Positions 52,493 to 62,616 of a stretch of DNA of 64,000 nucleotides are shown here, one piece after another; position 1 is the stretch's first letter; each line of letters opens with the position of its first letter. The notes under the pieces were generated by a model. That model worked only from the letters and a program-made list of their open reading frames with translations, had not been told where the DNA came from and made no database searches. This DNA comes from Cymbomonas tetramitiformis (taxonomy: Eukaryota; Chlorophyta; Pyramimonadophyceae; Pyramimonadales; Pyramimonadaceae): assembly GCA_001247695.2 (NCBI GenBank), contig LGRX02025947.1, forward strand, positions 19,923-83,922, read 5' to 3'. A program made the translations under genes and the position numbers.

Positions 52493-53221
52493 ATGCCGAA
52501 AAGACAGTGCACCCACGATGAAAGTACATTTGACCGAGGTTTATGCACCGTGTGTCGCTGTGAGCAATCTCGGATGCGAGCGAAACAACGCGCTCGCATC
52601 CCAGATCGCAATACGTACATGAGGAGTGCAAATAGCTTTCATTTGCGTATGCAAGAGACGCACTTGTCCGAAGTTTCCATCGAGACAAATTGGACAGAGT
52701 CTAGTTTTAATGACGTTTTCGAAGACAGAGGGCGACAGAGCAGAGCAGTTGTGGAAGTGGAACACGTTCGCCAACTGCTCACCAAGTTCAATGTCACGAA
52801 CTTCAAAGACTCGAAGAAGATTAAAAGTAGGGTGATAGTTGACTTATTTGCAGCGGGTTCTGGAATTATGGGACACGTGAAAAATATCCTACCGACAGAT
52901 TTTCAAGAAAAGTGCATTCTTATGTCGGTGGACCACCAAGCTATGGCAAAGTCAATAAAGGGGTGGCAAGCCAAGCACATCTTCGACCCGAACGACTGGG
53001 GGGATCTTTTAAATGCGAACTACATCTGCGCACCACCCTCGAGTGGAATGAGCGACGTTGCATTCATTTTCTACGCAGCTGAGTGCAGGGACTTCTGCGC
53101 ATTTCTTTTGCCAAAGCACTGGCTCGATGACCGCAGCTATCCATTGCGGAGGCTTTGGTGGGGACAACAACAAAAGAAGAAAACAGTTTACATTATTCCG
53201 TCAGCGAAAGACCTAAGTTGA
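52493..53221 (+). CDS. SAM-dependent methyltransferase-like protein, 242 aa
   Basis: MPKRQCTHDESTFDRGLCTVCRCEQ gives two Cys pairs at the N-terminus. SRVIVDLFAAGSGIMGHVKN looks like a SAM-binding motif I, followed by ILMSVDHQAMA (acidic residue ending strand 2) and NYICAPPSSGMSD at the place of the catalytic NPPY/DPPY, then CAFLLPKHWLDD, which resembles the LLPxxWL strand of viral and phage N6-adenine methylases. The catalytic Asn/Asp is Ala here, so activity is doubtful. A second motif-I-like piece, GLDLFAGNGMKPHW, follows out of frame at 53248-53290. No introns. Confidence 0.45.
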   Translation: MPKRQCTHDESTFDRGLCTVCRCEQSRMRAKQRARIPDRNTYMRSANSFHLRMQETHLSEVSIETNWTESSFNDVFEDRGRQSRAVVEVEHVRQLLTKFNVTNFKDSKKIKSRVIVDLFAAGSGIMGHVKNILPTDFQEKCILMSVDHQAMAKSIKGWQAKHIFDPNDWGDLLNANYICAPPSSGMSDVAFIFYAAECRDFCAFLLPKHWLDDRSYPLRRLWWGQQQKKKTVYIIPSAKDLS

Positions 53222-53880
53222 CATGTGTGCGTGAGGTACACGCGCAAAGGACTAGACCTATTCGCTGGGAATGGCATGAAACCTCACTGGTCCGTCTTAG
53301 TAGAGTCACTCTACGAAGATAGAAAAGCGAAGAAGACAGGGGGAATGCAACGAGCGAGAGCGACCCCCTAGAGCTCGCGTTGCAAGATGTTGTAAGCCAA
53401 GATGGGCTTTAGATCGCTGTATGCTCGGCATGCACAACCGCTGGATGGCACATGCCGAGATAGACATATGATATAAAGTAAATTTGAATACAAAATATGA
53501 TATGTCTTGAATGCTTGAAAATGCTTGTGCGTGCTGTGCTTGTGATATGCGTGATAATGAACTTTGGGTTTCTTGCTTGACTTGTGTAGACATGGGGACA
53601 CCACTGTTAAGCATTGTACAAAACGACATAAATTGTATAGAGCGACATAATTCTATAAAAAAACCGCGGGCGCAGCACTGGCGCATGAGCGGACTGCCCG
53701 CGCCGCCAAAAATGGTCACCATCCCGCATTCCGTTTGTCGCGGGCACTTCGTCATCGTCATAGATTATGGGGTGGGGATGGGGTCTGATTATGTGTGGCG
53801 ATTTTATCGAAAGGAATTTTCGCGAATTAATTCCTCCGTTCAGCACACCCTGAATGCAATTAAAATAATCGTTTGTCCAT
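53222..53880. other. Degenerate sequence downstream of the MTase-like ORF
   Basis: Contains a second DLFAGNG motif (about 53250), an inverted repeat copy (53595-53670), and a frame on the minus strand whose CRSIQFMSFCTMLNSG is the repeat translated. I do not call a gene. Confidence 0.4.
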
Positions 53881-54250
53881 GAGAAACATACCGATCGGTC
53901 GGATTAAATATCTGAGCGACAATGTCGTTCGTGCGATGGTAAGTGAAGGCCTCGCCGAAGACTTGCGCTACGCACCGTCCGAAAAGCGGCTATCTGACGG
54001 GCCAAACGAATTTGCAGCGTATCGTATGATGAACGATGTGGAGCAGACGTGGCAGAAGATTTTGTTCCTCTCTCCGAACTCTCCAAGACAGCTTTGGGTC
54101 ATGTTTTCACGATGAAGAAGTGGGATTATTATCTGACCCCTCGAAACGTTCCCCAAGGCGCCCGAGCGCCGGAAAGGCTCATCCAAGTCAAATCGACCCA
54201 GGAAACCGCGGCAATGGACGCGGACGTGGAGCGTGGTTGCACCTCCATCC
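53876..54250 (+). pseudogene. Unknown ORF fragments with YYLTP block
   Basis: First frame MRNIPIGRIKYLSDNVVRAMVSEGLAEDLRYAPSEKRLSDGPNEFAAYRMMNDVEQTWQKILFL (from about 53879); after 54049 another frame gives LSKTALGHVFTMKKWDYYLTPRNVPQGARAPE. The two probably belonged to one gene with a frame lesion. The second part is related to the minus-strand fragment 51694-52120. No domain recognised. Confidence 0.4.
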
Positions 54251-54264
54251 GTGGTGGGAAAACG

Positions 54265-54450
54265 AGGTGGGTTTTTAGGTTTTAGAGTTTATTTAGGGTT
54301 TTATGTTTTAGGGTTTATTAGGGTCCATAAGGGTTTTAACCATATTTATAAGGTTTTAGGGTTTTATGGTTTACAAGGGTTTTAATGTTTTAGGGGATTT
54401 CTACCCTATTTCAAAACCTGAAAACCCTAAAAACCCTAAAAATAAAACCC
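54265..54450 (+). repeat. Degenerate telomere-like GGGTTTTA/TTTAGGG tract
   Basis: Successive GGGTTTTAGG, TTTAGGGTTTTATG, TTAGGGTTTATTAGGG and then CCCTAAAAACCCTAAAAATAAAACCCTAG on the same strand, so the tract switches orientation near 54420. It resembles plant/green-algal TTTAGGG telomere repeats but is much degraded and interstitial. Confidence 0.6.
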
Positions 54451-54464
54451 TAGAACACCGCCAT

Positions 54465-54680
54465 ATTTCATCTCACCGCGACACATCATCTCACCGCAAT
54501 ATATCATCTCACCGCCATATTTCATCCCACCGCAATATTTCATCTCAACGCAACATCTCATCTCACCGCAATATATCATCTCACCGCAATATTTCGTCTC
54601 ACCACAATATATCATCTCACCGCGACAAATCATCTCACCGCAATATTTCGTCTCACCGCAATATCTAATCTCATCTTACA
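54465..54680 (+). repeat. 18-bp tandem repeat CATCTCACCGCAATATTT
   Basis: About twelve head-to-tail units of CATCTCACCGCAATAT(A/T)T with small changes, followed by a CCCCACCCC-rich run to 54755. Open frames here are by-products of the period being a multiple of three. Confidence 0.92.
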
Positions 54681-55033
54681 ACAATATTTCATCTCACCCC
54701 CACCCCACCCCCACCCCCACCCCCCACCACCCCACCCCACCCCAACCCTGTAGGCACGTACTAGTATTTGCTGGTATTTGCTGGTATTTGCTGGTATTTA
54801 CCGGAACCTACAAGCGCATATTGGTACTAGGCGGATCGATCTCAAAAAGAGATCTCCACTAGGCCATCTGACCGCAGGATCATGTGCGCGACAGTGCTTC
54901 GCTTTTTGCATCCCAACATGCCATGTCATGACGCGTGGGTGGCGTCGCGGTAAATGTACGCGACTGCAGTGGCACTATCATCGTTTGCGTCTGGCGATCG
55001 TGAGATCGGAAGTTCGTCTGTGTCGCCCGTTGG

Positions 55034-55072
55034 GATTCGCGCTTTGCTGCTGCTGCTGCTGCTGCTGCTGCT
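55034..55072 (+). repeat. (CTG)n microsatellite
   Basis: About eleven CTG units followed by TATGTTG; not in a recognised gene. Confidence 0.9.
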
Positions 55073-55139
55073 GTATGTTGATTAAGTAAGGTAAGTAATT
55101 TGGCCAAGTTCCAAATCATAGGGAGCAGAGGTTTTACGG

Positions 55140-55481
55140 GTACCGCACCCGTGCTTATATCTACAGGTGCCTACATGTGCCTATTGGTGTCAACGGGTGC
55201 CTACTGGTGCCTATTCCCTATTGGTGCCTACGGGTGCCTACTGATGCCTACTGGTGCCTACTGGTGCCTACCGCTAGCTACCGGCGCCTACTAGTATTTA
55301 ATGGTATTTATCGGCGCCTACAGGCGCCTATAGGTATTTACAAGCGCTTACTGGTATTGACAAGGATCTACCGGGACTTTCAGGATTATACAAGCGGTTA
55401 CTAGGTACCGGGAGTACTAGCACGTACAGGCAGGTACAGGTTGCTACTGGCGCCAACGGGATAATATAGGCATTTATAGGG
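55140..55481 (+). repeat. 12-bp minisatellite, left part of an array split by an insertion
   Basis: Units such as GGTGCCTACTGG and GGCGCCTACTAG; same family as 7430-7661. The array resumes at 57167 after the mini-element, whose target duplication TGAT borders both halves. Confidence 0.85.
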
Positions 55482-55485
55482 TGAT

Positions 55486-57162
55486 TCATGGAGAGACAGA
55501 CTTTCGCCCCCCCATAAACTGGGGGTGACTGTCTCTTCCTGTGTCACCCCTCGCCCTGTGGTGTCACTTGCATCTTGCCAGCCGACCGATAATAAAACAC
55601 CCAAGTTATTTTATTATCTCATCTTTTTGACTGCGAAACCCGTGTGTGTCACCGCACAGCTTTCTTTGCCTACGTGCATATATATATTCACTATATAGAT
55701 ATATTTCACACTTTCTTTCAGGTTATGGGTTACCACTAGCTGGTGACTGCTCACGTTCCTTTTCGCTATCATTCTGATCCCGCGCAACGCGGTATTCAGT
55801 GACGCAACGTTGCTACCCATCCAGCCGGCCGACACAGTGCCGCAACGTTACACATCGCCGCCATCTCCCCGTACATGCTGCAACGGCATCGGCTATTATT
55901 TATTTGAGCGCAACGCCCAATCTTTTTCGTGCGCAACGCACGTTTATCACCATCATTCTCGACTACGTCGTCCCCATCTATTTCACTTTACGCTCTGGCC
56001 AGCAGCACCTCAACAGCAGCAAAATTGGCTTATCGCACGACGTTTTTGACGTCACCACCGTCTTCCCCGCGGGAATCTACCCCAGATTGACTTTTCCATC
56101 GTTCGATTTGGTTATTTTTGGCGAAAGTTACGTTTTCGTTTGGGAACCCTAAGTGTTGAGCTCCAGATTTTCCAGCTTACAGCGGCCATGGCTTCGTGTC
56201 GTCAGCGTTCGCGCATTTCTGCAGTTGCCTCCGCGCAGCAGGTGATTCGACGACGAGAACTTACCCCTGGCTACGGTCTGGTGGTGTCTGGTGGTGCTTA
56301 TGCACCAGACACCAAAATCGAGTCCATCAACCCCATCGTCGACATGAGCTTTGACCACTACGAGCTCACCCCGCAGCATCCTCCACTCTTCCCTCCACCC
56401 TGCGTGCCCCTTGGCCACTGCCTGGTGGTGTTTGGTGGTGCTGCAGCCCTCATCCCACCGCTTTTCCTCTTTGCTTTCGCACTTGTGTGCGGCAGAGTGG
56501 AACCACACCGCATTTTCCACCTTCGCCCCCCTCGGGGTGTCCACGTCCCCGCACTCGCTCTGTTGGTGCCACGCATCGCGTCGCACCGCATCGCGTGGGC
56601 GTTGGATGACAACGTCCTGGCGGCGCTCGACTTCGTTCACCATCGAGAGCTACGCCGCCGTCCACCCTCGATTGCTGGGACTAGATTTGCCGGTTGGCTG
56701 TGGGAGTAGTCATCCCCACAACACATGCATGGGCATAAGCCCCTAGAGCACGCATCAAGAGACCACGCAGCGCGGCGGAGCCACACTAGCTAAGTTGGAA
56801 AAGACCTCTTAAGGTCCCAGAAGATGCTTGTTTTTTAGGGTTTTGCCTTTGTGGCCAACCGTAGGATGTTAGACCCGGCTTTGCTGGCTTGCATCGTGGC
56901 ACCTCACGCCTTCGGGGTGAGGTGGTGTCATGGAGAGACAGACTTTCGCCCCCCCCATAAACTGGGGGTGACTGTCTCTTCCTGTGTCACCCCTCGCCCT
57001 GTGGTGTCACTTGCATCTTGCCAGCCGACCGATAATAAAACACCCAAGTTATTTTATTATCTCATCTTTTTGACTGCGAAACCCGTGTGTGTCACTGCAC
57101 AACTTTCTTTGCCTGCGTGCATATATATATTCACTATATATATATTTCACACTTTCTTTCAG
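55486..57162 (+). mobile_element. Complete small family-X LTR element (1677 bp, TSD TGAT)
   Basis: Two almost identical direct repeats, 55486-55721 (236 bp) and 56928-57162 (235 bp), both starting TCATGGAGAGACAGACTTTC and ending CACTTTCTTTCAG, flank a 1.2-kb internal region. A GGGGTGAGGTGGTG tract lies right before the second repeat. TGAT occurs immediately outside both ends (55482-55485; 57163-57166). LTR similarity is high, so insertion is recent. The size is that of a TRIM-type non-autonomous LTR element. The internal frame blocks (SGQQHL..., LTPGYGLVVSGGAYAPDTK...) are shared with the copies at 8-11 kb. Confidence 0.85.
55799..56709 (+). pseudogene. Internal ORFs of the complete family-X mini-element
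   Basis: Two overlapping frames: 55799-56152 (SGQQHLNSSKIGLSHDVFDVTTVFPAG...ESYVFVWEP) and 56140-56709 (MASCRQRSRISAVASAQQVIRRRELTPGYGLVVSGGAYAPDTK...). Their protein-level resemblance to the 10.3-11.3 kb copy suggests a former coding function, perhaps Gag-related, but no motif is recognised. GGTGGTGTxTGGTGGTG repeats occur at 56280 and 56425. Confidence 0.4.
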
Positions 57163-57166
57163 TGAT

Positions 57167-57540
57167 ACCGGTGCCTACACGCACCTACTGGAAACTACCG
57201 GCGTTTACGGGGGAATACAGGTAATTACCGGCACCTACCGGTAGTATTGGCATCTACCGGGCAATACAGGTACTACTGGCACATACCGGCACATACAGGC
57301 CCCTACTGGGACCTACTTGCACGTATCGGCAATACATGCATATATTGGCAGGTATCGGGATATACTGGCATGTACCGTTTAGTACAGGCGAGTACAGACG
57401 AGTATTGGCACTTACCGTGACCGCAGGGATATACAGTCGACTACTGTAAGTTATAGGGGTTTACCGTCATCTACAGGAGCTTACCGTTAACTACATGAGC
57501 TTACAGGGAGTAAAGGGCCTTATAGGGATTACAGGCTAGC
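57167..57540 (+). repeat. 12-bp minisatellite, right part of the split array
   Basis: ACCGGTGCCTACACGCACCTACTGG at the left border, then diverging TACAGG/TACCGG units and finally TATAGGGATTACAGG. Continuation of the array at 55140-55481. Confidence 0.8.
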
Positions 57541-57544
57541 CTTT

Positions 57545-58020
57545 ATATGTAATAGGGGGGGGGTGTACAGGCAGCCACCCCCCCTCCCCCAACCGCATCC
57601 GCTCCGATCGAGCGACCCGCTTTATCATCAAGCGCCCGGCAGAAGAATGTTCCGCAGCAGCCCTCTGCCACGACTTTCCGTCCGTAGGTGCCGCTTTCTC
57701 CGGTTCCAGACGATGTGCCGCCGGCAGATGAGCCTTTCCCAGGTGTCGATGGCTCGATGCACCCATCACGGATGAGGAAGAAGCTGACCCGCCGACACTC
57801 GCAATGATTGTTGGCTATGAGAGTGAGGAGGATTGGCCTGGCGTTAGAGATGGGCCGGTGTGGACCCTGCCCGCAACAGCTACTGACCTTCCGGACACAT
57901 CTGCTTAGGAATTACAAAACCCTGGATCGGAAGGGATCGGATGGGCTTTTGCAGCAGTACCAGCTCAGGCGGATGCCGTTCCAGCTGAGCTGAAGAGGGC
58001 TCTTTAGGGTTACTGATGTA
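57545..58020 (+). pseudogene. Gag C-terminal fragment of family-X element
   Basis: The frame with ADPPTLAMIVGYESEEDWPGVRDGPVWTLPATATD matches the acidic tail of the Gag ORF at 11887-12960 (ACYGVVFPDEDDTWPAFRSSPVWLP). Stops break it (near 57908). The C-terminus is followed, through a CTCCTCTCCTTCGGGAGGAG hairpin and purine tract, by the family-X LTR at 58094, as at 11.4-12.9 kb. Confidence 0.55.
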
Positions 58021-58093
58021 GTTGGTCGGCAGGCCTAGGATTACAATTTGTACATTGTGCCGTGGCACTCCTCTCCTTCGGGAGGAGGCGGTA

Positions 58094-58382
58094 TCACGGA
58101 GCGACTGATGATCGTTTCACCCCTCACTATAAGGTGGGGGCCTGTCTCCTACTTTCCCCCCTCGGAGTGCAGTGCATGTGTCACTCTGCCATGACTTGCC
58201 GATCCGTTCGTTTCCAATAGCTAAAACCCTACAGACTGATCATTTTATCTATCTTAGACTTCCGAGAGTTTCACGGCCTGTGCATGCCTGACCCGCAGAT
58301 ATATATATATATATATATATCCATTATATATATACAACCTATGTATATATATCCACTGACCCGACATCACCTTTCACGTGAG
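58094..58382 (+). repeat. Family-X LTR copy D
   Basis: Begins TCACGGAGCGACTGATG, has the hairpin CACCCCTCACTATAAGGTGGGGG, the same GCATGTGTCA block as copy A, a TA-rich tract, and ends TTTCACGTGAG. Preceded by a GGGAGGAGGCGG purine tract and the Gag fragment, so it is a 3' LTR. Confidence 0.7.
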
Positions 58383-58857
58383 TTAACTCCGTTTCCTTCT
58401 GGCATACCGAGGATAGCACTTGAAGTATCACTATATAAGGGTTTAGGGACTCAACTGCTCGCGTTTTCTGCGATTGTCAGCGTGTACTTCACGGGCACAC
58501 CAACTTCATTCACGGCTTTAATCTTGGAGATGGAAGTCGAAAAAACACTTTCCAAAGGCCCAAAGCGTTACCAACACCTAACACCAAATAATGTACAGAT
58601 TGGAATGCTCGTGTGCTCACTGGTGCGAACAACTTGCTCAGTGCGTCTCTATATTTGTATAAATCAGGTGCAGGCAACGCAAGCACTCTTGTTGATGGCA
58701 AACGTAGGAGGCAAAGGGCTTTGCACAACAAAGCTTTATTCGATATGAAGGGAAGGTTGGGGAGGTGGCGAAGGCCAACAAATTTCAACAACTTACAAGA
58801 CAGTGAAGTACTTGGCACTCAACAACTTACACGTTGTGCGCCTAGAGAAATACATGA

Positions 58858-60251
58858 ACTTAGCTCAATGCCGCATAAGCAGTGTTCAAGCTATCCAAAA
58901 CTTCTTCCCTGATATCAGCTGGAAGTTTCGCGCGTGAGCCATTCTTCAAATAAAAGCTCCCAAGAATCCTCAGTGCCTCTGCAGCCCCAACCACAACATC
59001 CCCGCAACATTAATGTACAAAACATAAGGTAAGCTATATATTTCTTTGATGGTGGGAACCACTCCTCTCGCTTCGCCTCTCAGTGCTCGTCTCACGTATG
59101 CTCTCCGCTACTCAAAGGCTGAACCTTTAAGCTGATATATAAAGTTGGCACACTTCGTTTGCCTATTAGTCCTTCCTGTCTTCTGCAAGCGCTTGGTAGT
59201 GTGCGTTACCTTCGTTCAAGGTTCAAACTTAAATCTCACCTTCGATTGCAAGATACGAAGGATTGTCCACAAGGAGAGGGCTGCCCTTGTAGTTCTGAAT
59301 AAACTGTTGCACCTTTACTTTTGCAGGGTCCGCATTCTTGCGCACCTGTATGATATGCACAGACCTAAAAATTGAGCAACGAGACGCCCACACATTGCCT
59401 TCCTTCCGCAAGTTGATTAGCCCTTAAACTGCATCACTTAGAATTTCTTTTCTCTAATTTACAATATCGCCAGTTCAAGGTGTGAACGCAGGTGTGTCGA
59501 GGAAGATAGAACAAAAGTCTAGAATCTCAAGGGTAGTGTGTTGATCAAAGCGCCTGCTGTCACAAAGCTCTCCACGACTGCTGCAGACTTCCATTCTGCA
59601 CGAAATGTGAGGGAAGGAATGGTGACGAAGTACACACCTTGCGTTCACTTACTCCGCTGGCTTCAAGGAGAAGGCTATCTTGAAGAGCGATTACGAGCTC
59701 TCGCGCCAACTCCTCGTACCCTTTTGTGTTTGGCCGCAGCACGCACAATGAATGGCAGATTTCAATTTCTCCACAGAACGCCACAGCTCTCAAACCACTC
59801 CCGAAATCTTTACTAACGCTGTACAAACAGACATCTGTGAAGTTCCAAAACACATCTTTTCCAAATACAAACCCAAAACCGACATCTTGCAGGCGCGAGA
59901 AGAGCTATCTTCAAGAACTGAAGTCCAAAGGGCACGTGTGGAAGGTACAAGTCTGATGCTAGGTTGCGAACTAGCAGAGCATAACTCGCAACATTGCGGA
60001 CTAACCTGCCGGCGCAAGTTTAGCCTCCGCGAGCCCTGCGGAAAGACCGCGAACGAGGTTTAGAGTCAGGCGTTTGTTCGATAGCATGAGGGAAACGTGC
60101 ACCGCTGACCGCAGCAAGCGCAAATCGACTCACCGGGATTAGTTTGAGAAAGTACAGCCGCTGCCGGAAACAAAAGCAAAACTTCTCGTCGACTTTTCAG
60201 AAGTTCAAGCTCCTGGTCGACATGTAACGAACGCGCTGCGCCAGACATCCC
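58858..60251 (-). CDS. Unidentified multi-exon gene
   Basis: Pieces that look like spliced coding exons on the minus strand: MSGAARSLHVDQELELLKSRREVLLLFPAAAVLSQTNP at 60251-60137 with donor GTGAGT; GLAEAKLAPA at about 60035-60006 between CCGCAG and GTTAGT; SKDFGSGLRAVAFCGEIEICHSLC...GYEELARELVIALQDSLLLEASGVSERK at about 59815-59638; VHIIQVRKNADPAKVKVQQFIQNYKG...NPSYLAIEGE near 59375-59240; and a final exon EALRILGSFYLKNGSRAKLPADIREEVLDSLNTAYAALS ending at 58858. The helix-rich pieces recall ARM/HEAT-type proteins, but I do not recognise the gene. Exon joins between the middle pieces are uncertain. Confidence 0.45.
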
Positions 60252-60259
60252 TTTCAACA

Positions 60260-62330
60260 AACCACGTCAAGCCAACGTCTTGATTTGACAAACAAATACC
60301 AGATCCGCTGAAATGCAAAGTCTGGTGGCACCTCGACAGAAAGCTCCTACCAAAAGGTGAATGGGGAAGAAAGCGTTGCCTGAAAGGCGGACCCTTCAAA
60401 AACAGAATGCAACCAGACTACGATAGTAGAGGAGAGCATAGTGTAGTACAAAAATGCCTTCAAAAATTTAAAGGAATCCGCTCACCAAAAATATGGACTT
60501 ATTGATAAATGTCAAATTGAGCCAGAGACAGGATTCTTGTCCGTGAAACTTACACTTCGAAACCCTTAGCACATCAGTGCAGCTTATGGATCCACGAGAA
60601 CGTTCGTTAGGCAAATCACAGCACTTCCTTTGTCCATTCCTTACAGCTGGCATCGACAAAAAACCAATGATCAACGGAAAGTTGCAACATCACCTAGACT
60701 GCTCGAAAAAGCACACCTGTTCTCTCACGGACGCACTTCTGCACAGGTCCCACACCAATCACGGTTCGTACTGCGGATGTATGAAACATCCCTGCCGACG
60801 AAGTTGGAAATTTACAGATGAAAGTACTTGCCCCTTGAACCCACCTTTCAACTTTCAACCTTCGCACCCGCCGAGAGTTTCACTTCCAGATTATCATTAC
60901 TGTGTGTATCCCATGCATTTATACCTGACGTGAGATTTCGATAGATCCGACCGCAATTTTTTTGCACCCGACGGGAACAAAAACCGAACGAAACGGAAAG
61001 CCCCATAAATAGGGGTTGCAAAATTCGACGCTATAAATTCCAACAGTTGGAATCTTTACAAAGGAAAATTAGTTCTGTAAAGTATGGAGACTGGTATCAA
61101 TATTTTAAAATTCGGAAAACCACTGCACCCTTCATGTTCATCATACAAATATTATTCCCGAAATGATTTATCATAAGATAAAGATTAAAGATTATCATTC
61201 CGGAAATAATTTCGAGCTTCCCCCGGAAACTCACTTCTTTATAATAAATTATCGCACCCAAAGCCAAACGAAGATTCTACATTCTTTGCATACAAATACA
61301 TGCGATGGAGCCCAACCAATTTGTCCACTAATTTTGCTAACCCGAGTAAGTCCAGCGAATGTCACCATATATTATTACCTCTCGTCTCCCTCTGTGTGAT
61401 TTGGTCCTATAGCCTGTTCGACCCGTCTTTAATTATTAGCATACTTTTCGCTGTCACTGTCTGCTATGCTACGCTATCCTCCATCATATGTTGATTCCAT
61501 GCCTTGACTCGGGAGGCGCAGCGCTGAAAGGCGACAGCGAAGTAACAACAGGCCGGCCGCTTCGACTGGGCGAGCCATCGGTTCCCTAACCTTCAGCTTT
61601 TGCTGAATAATGTTGTGCTTTGAATATTCGATATTTGATAGGGCAACCCTCCGCACGCACTCTAGATCTTTTTCCCCTCTCTACCTATCCCCTCACTACC
61701 TATGAGCCAGACCATGTACCGCTGATTTATCCTGGATATGAAGCCGAATCAAAGCAGTTCACGGGACACGTTTCGCACTCCGGAGGTGAATTTTTGTTGT
61801 CGATGTGCTCGTTGTCCAAAGTGGCTGTGTTACTTATGTTTCAGCGTGCTCTCTGCCCGCATTTTGCTTGCACCACCGGCGCTATTTTCGCAGTTCGCGG
61901 TCGTGGTTATCGGGCGAGGTTGGATGTTAGCTTATTCGCTTCGTTGCCCTTGTAGCACTCCTTTGGCCGCGTTCAAACACACACGTGCAGAATTCACATC
62001 CGTCTTCTCCCTTGGATGTGTTACAAGGGATATTCTCGCAAGATATCGCGAGGGGACTGGCTTTTCGTAACTGCGGAAGAACACATGCATCTGCTGCGTA
62101 TTCCAGTGTTTCCCCAGCGCTGGCGAGGCCCGGTCGCATTCAGTTGTGCTTAGTATGCTACAGTTTTGTTTGAGCTTTACCTCGGCTTTCGGCCAAAATC
62201 CACTCAAGTTTCAAGTACCGAAATAATACTTCACATGAGACGTACCCTCTCCGTAAAGAGGCCTGAGTGCATCGAGCAGCAGAGCTCGTAAGTACAAGGA
62301 ACGTAATAAGCATGCACTGTCCGCAGAAAA
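60260..62330. other. No gene recognised between the two host-like genes
   Basis: Unique-looking sequence. A run of short frames exists on both strands, none with motifs or paired splice sites. An exon-like piece CIETLLLSAGFD at about 62383-62422 resembles half an ankyrin repeat and may be an early exon of the gene to the right, but I cannot join it in frame. Confidence 0.35.
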
Positions 62331-62496
62331 GTTCATGGCTTATGATTATGGCCTGCTGATAAAACTTTGGAGCGAGCCAGTGCGCTGTATTGAGACGTTG
62401 CTATTGAGCGCCGGTTTTGACACGTTACAACAGGATACTCGGCATGAGCACGCTCTTACGGAGAGGGCCCGAAGAGGCTCCCGTGTCCCCTTCCAT

Positions 62497-62580
62497 GGCG
62501 CGCACACCGCGCGAAGGAGCACCCTGGCGCACGACGCTGGCGCGCACACCGCGCGAAGGAGCACCCTCGCGCACGACGCT
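62497..62580 (+). repeat. 42-bp tandem duplication
   Basis: Two copies of a unit starting GGCGCGCACACCGCGCGAAG, differing at one base, within the ankyrin gene, probably in an intron. A 42-bp period keeps frames open on both strands. Confidence 0.85.
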
Positions 62581-62616
62581 GCGACAGTTGGTTCGGTGCG
62601 GTTTCTTACCGCACAG

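Noticed and set aside
54366..54668. 100-codon His/Ser-rich protein
   Set aside because: Entirely made of the 18-bp tandem repeat; open only because the period is a multiple of three.
54465..54680. CRISPR-like array
   Set aside because: Units are contiguous 18-bp tandem repeats without unique spacers, in a eukaryotic context.
59560..59853. Restriction-enzyme specificity subunit resemblance of the minus-strand exon piece
   Set aside because: Only a loose resemblance of a few residues; the surrounding GT-AG borders suggest a spliced eukaryotic gene.
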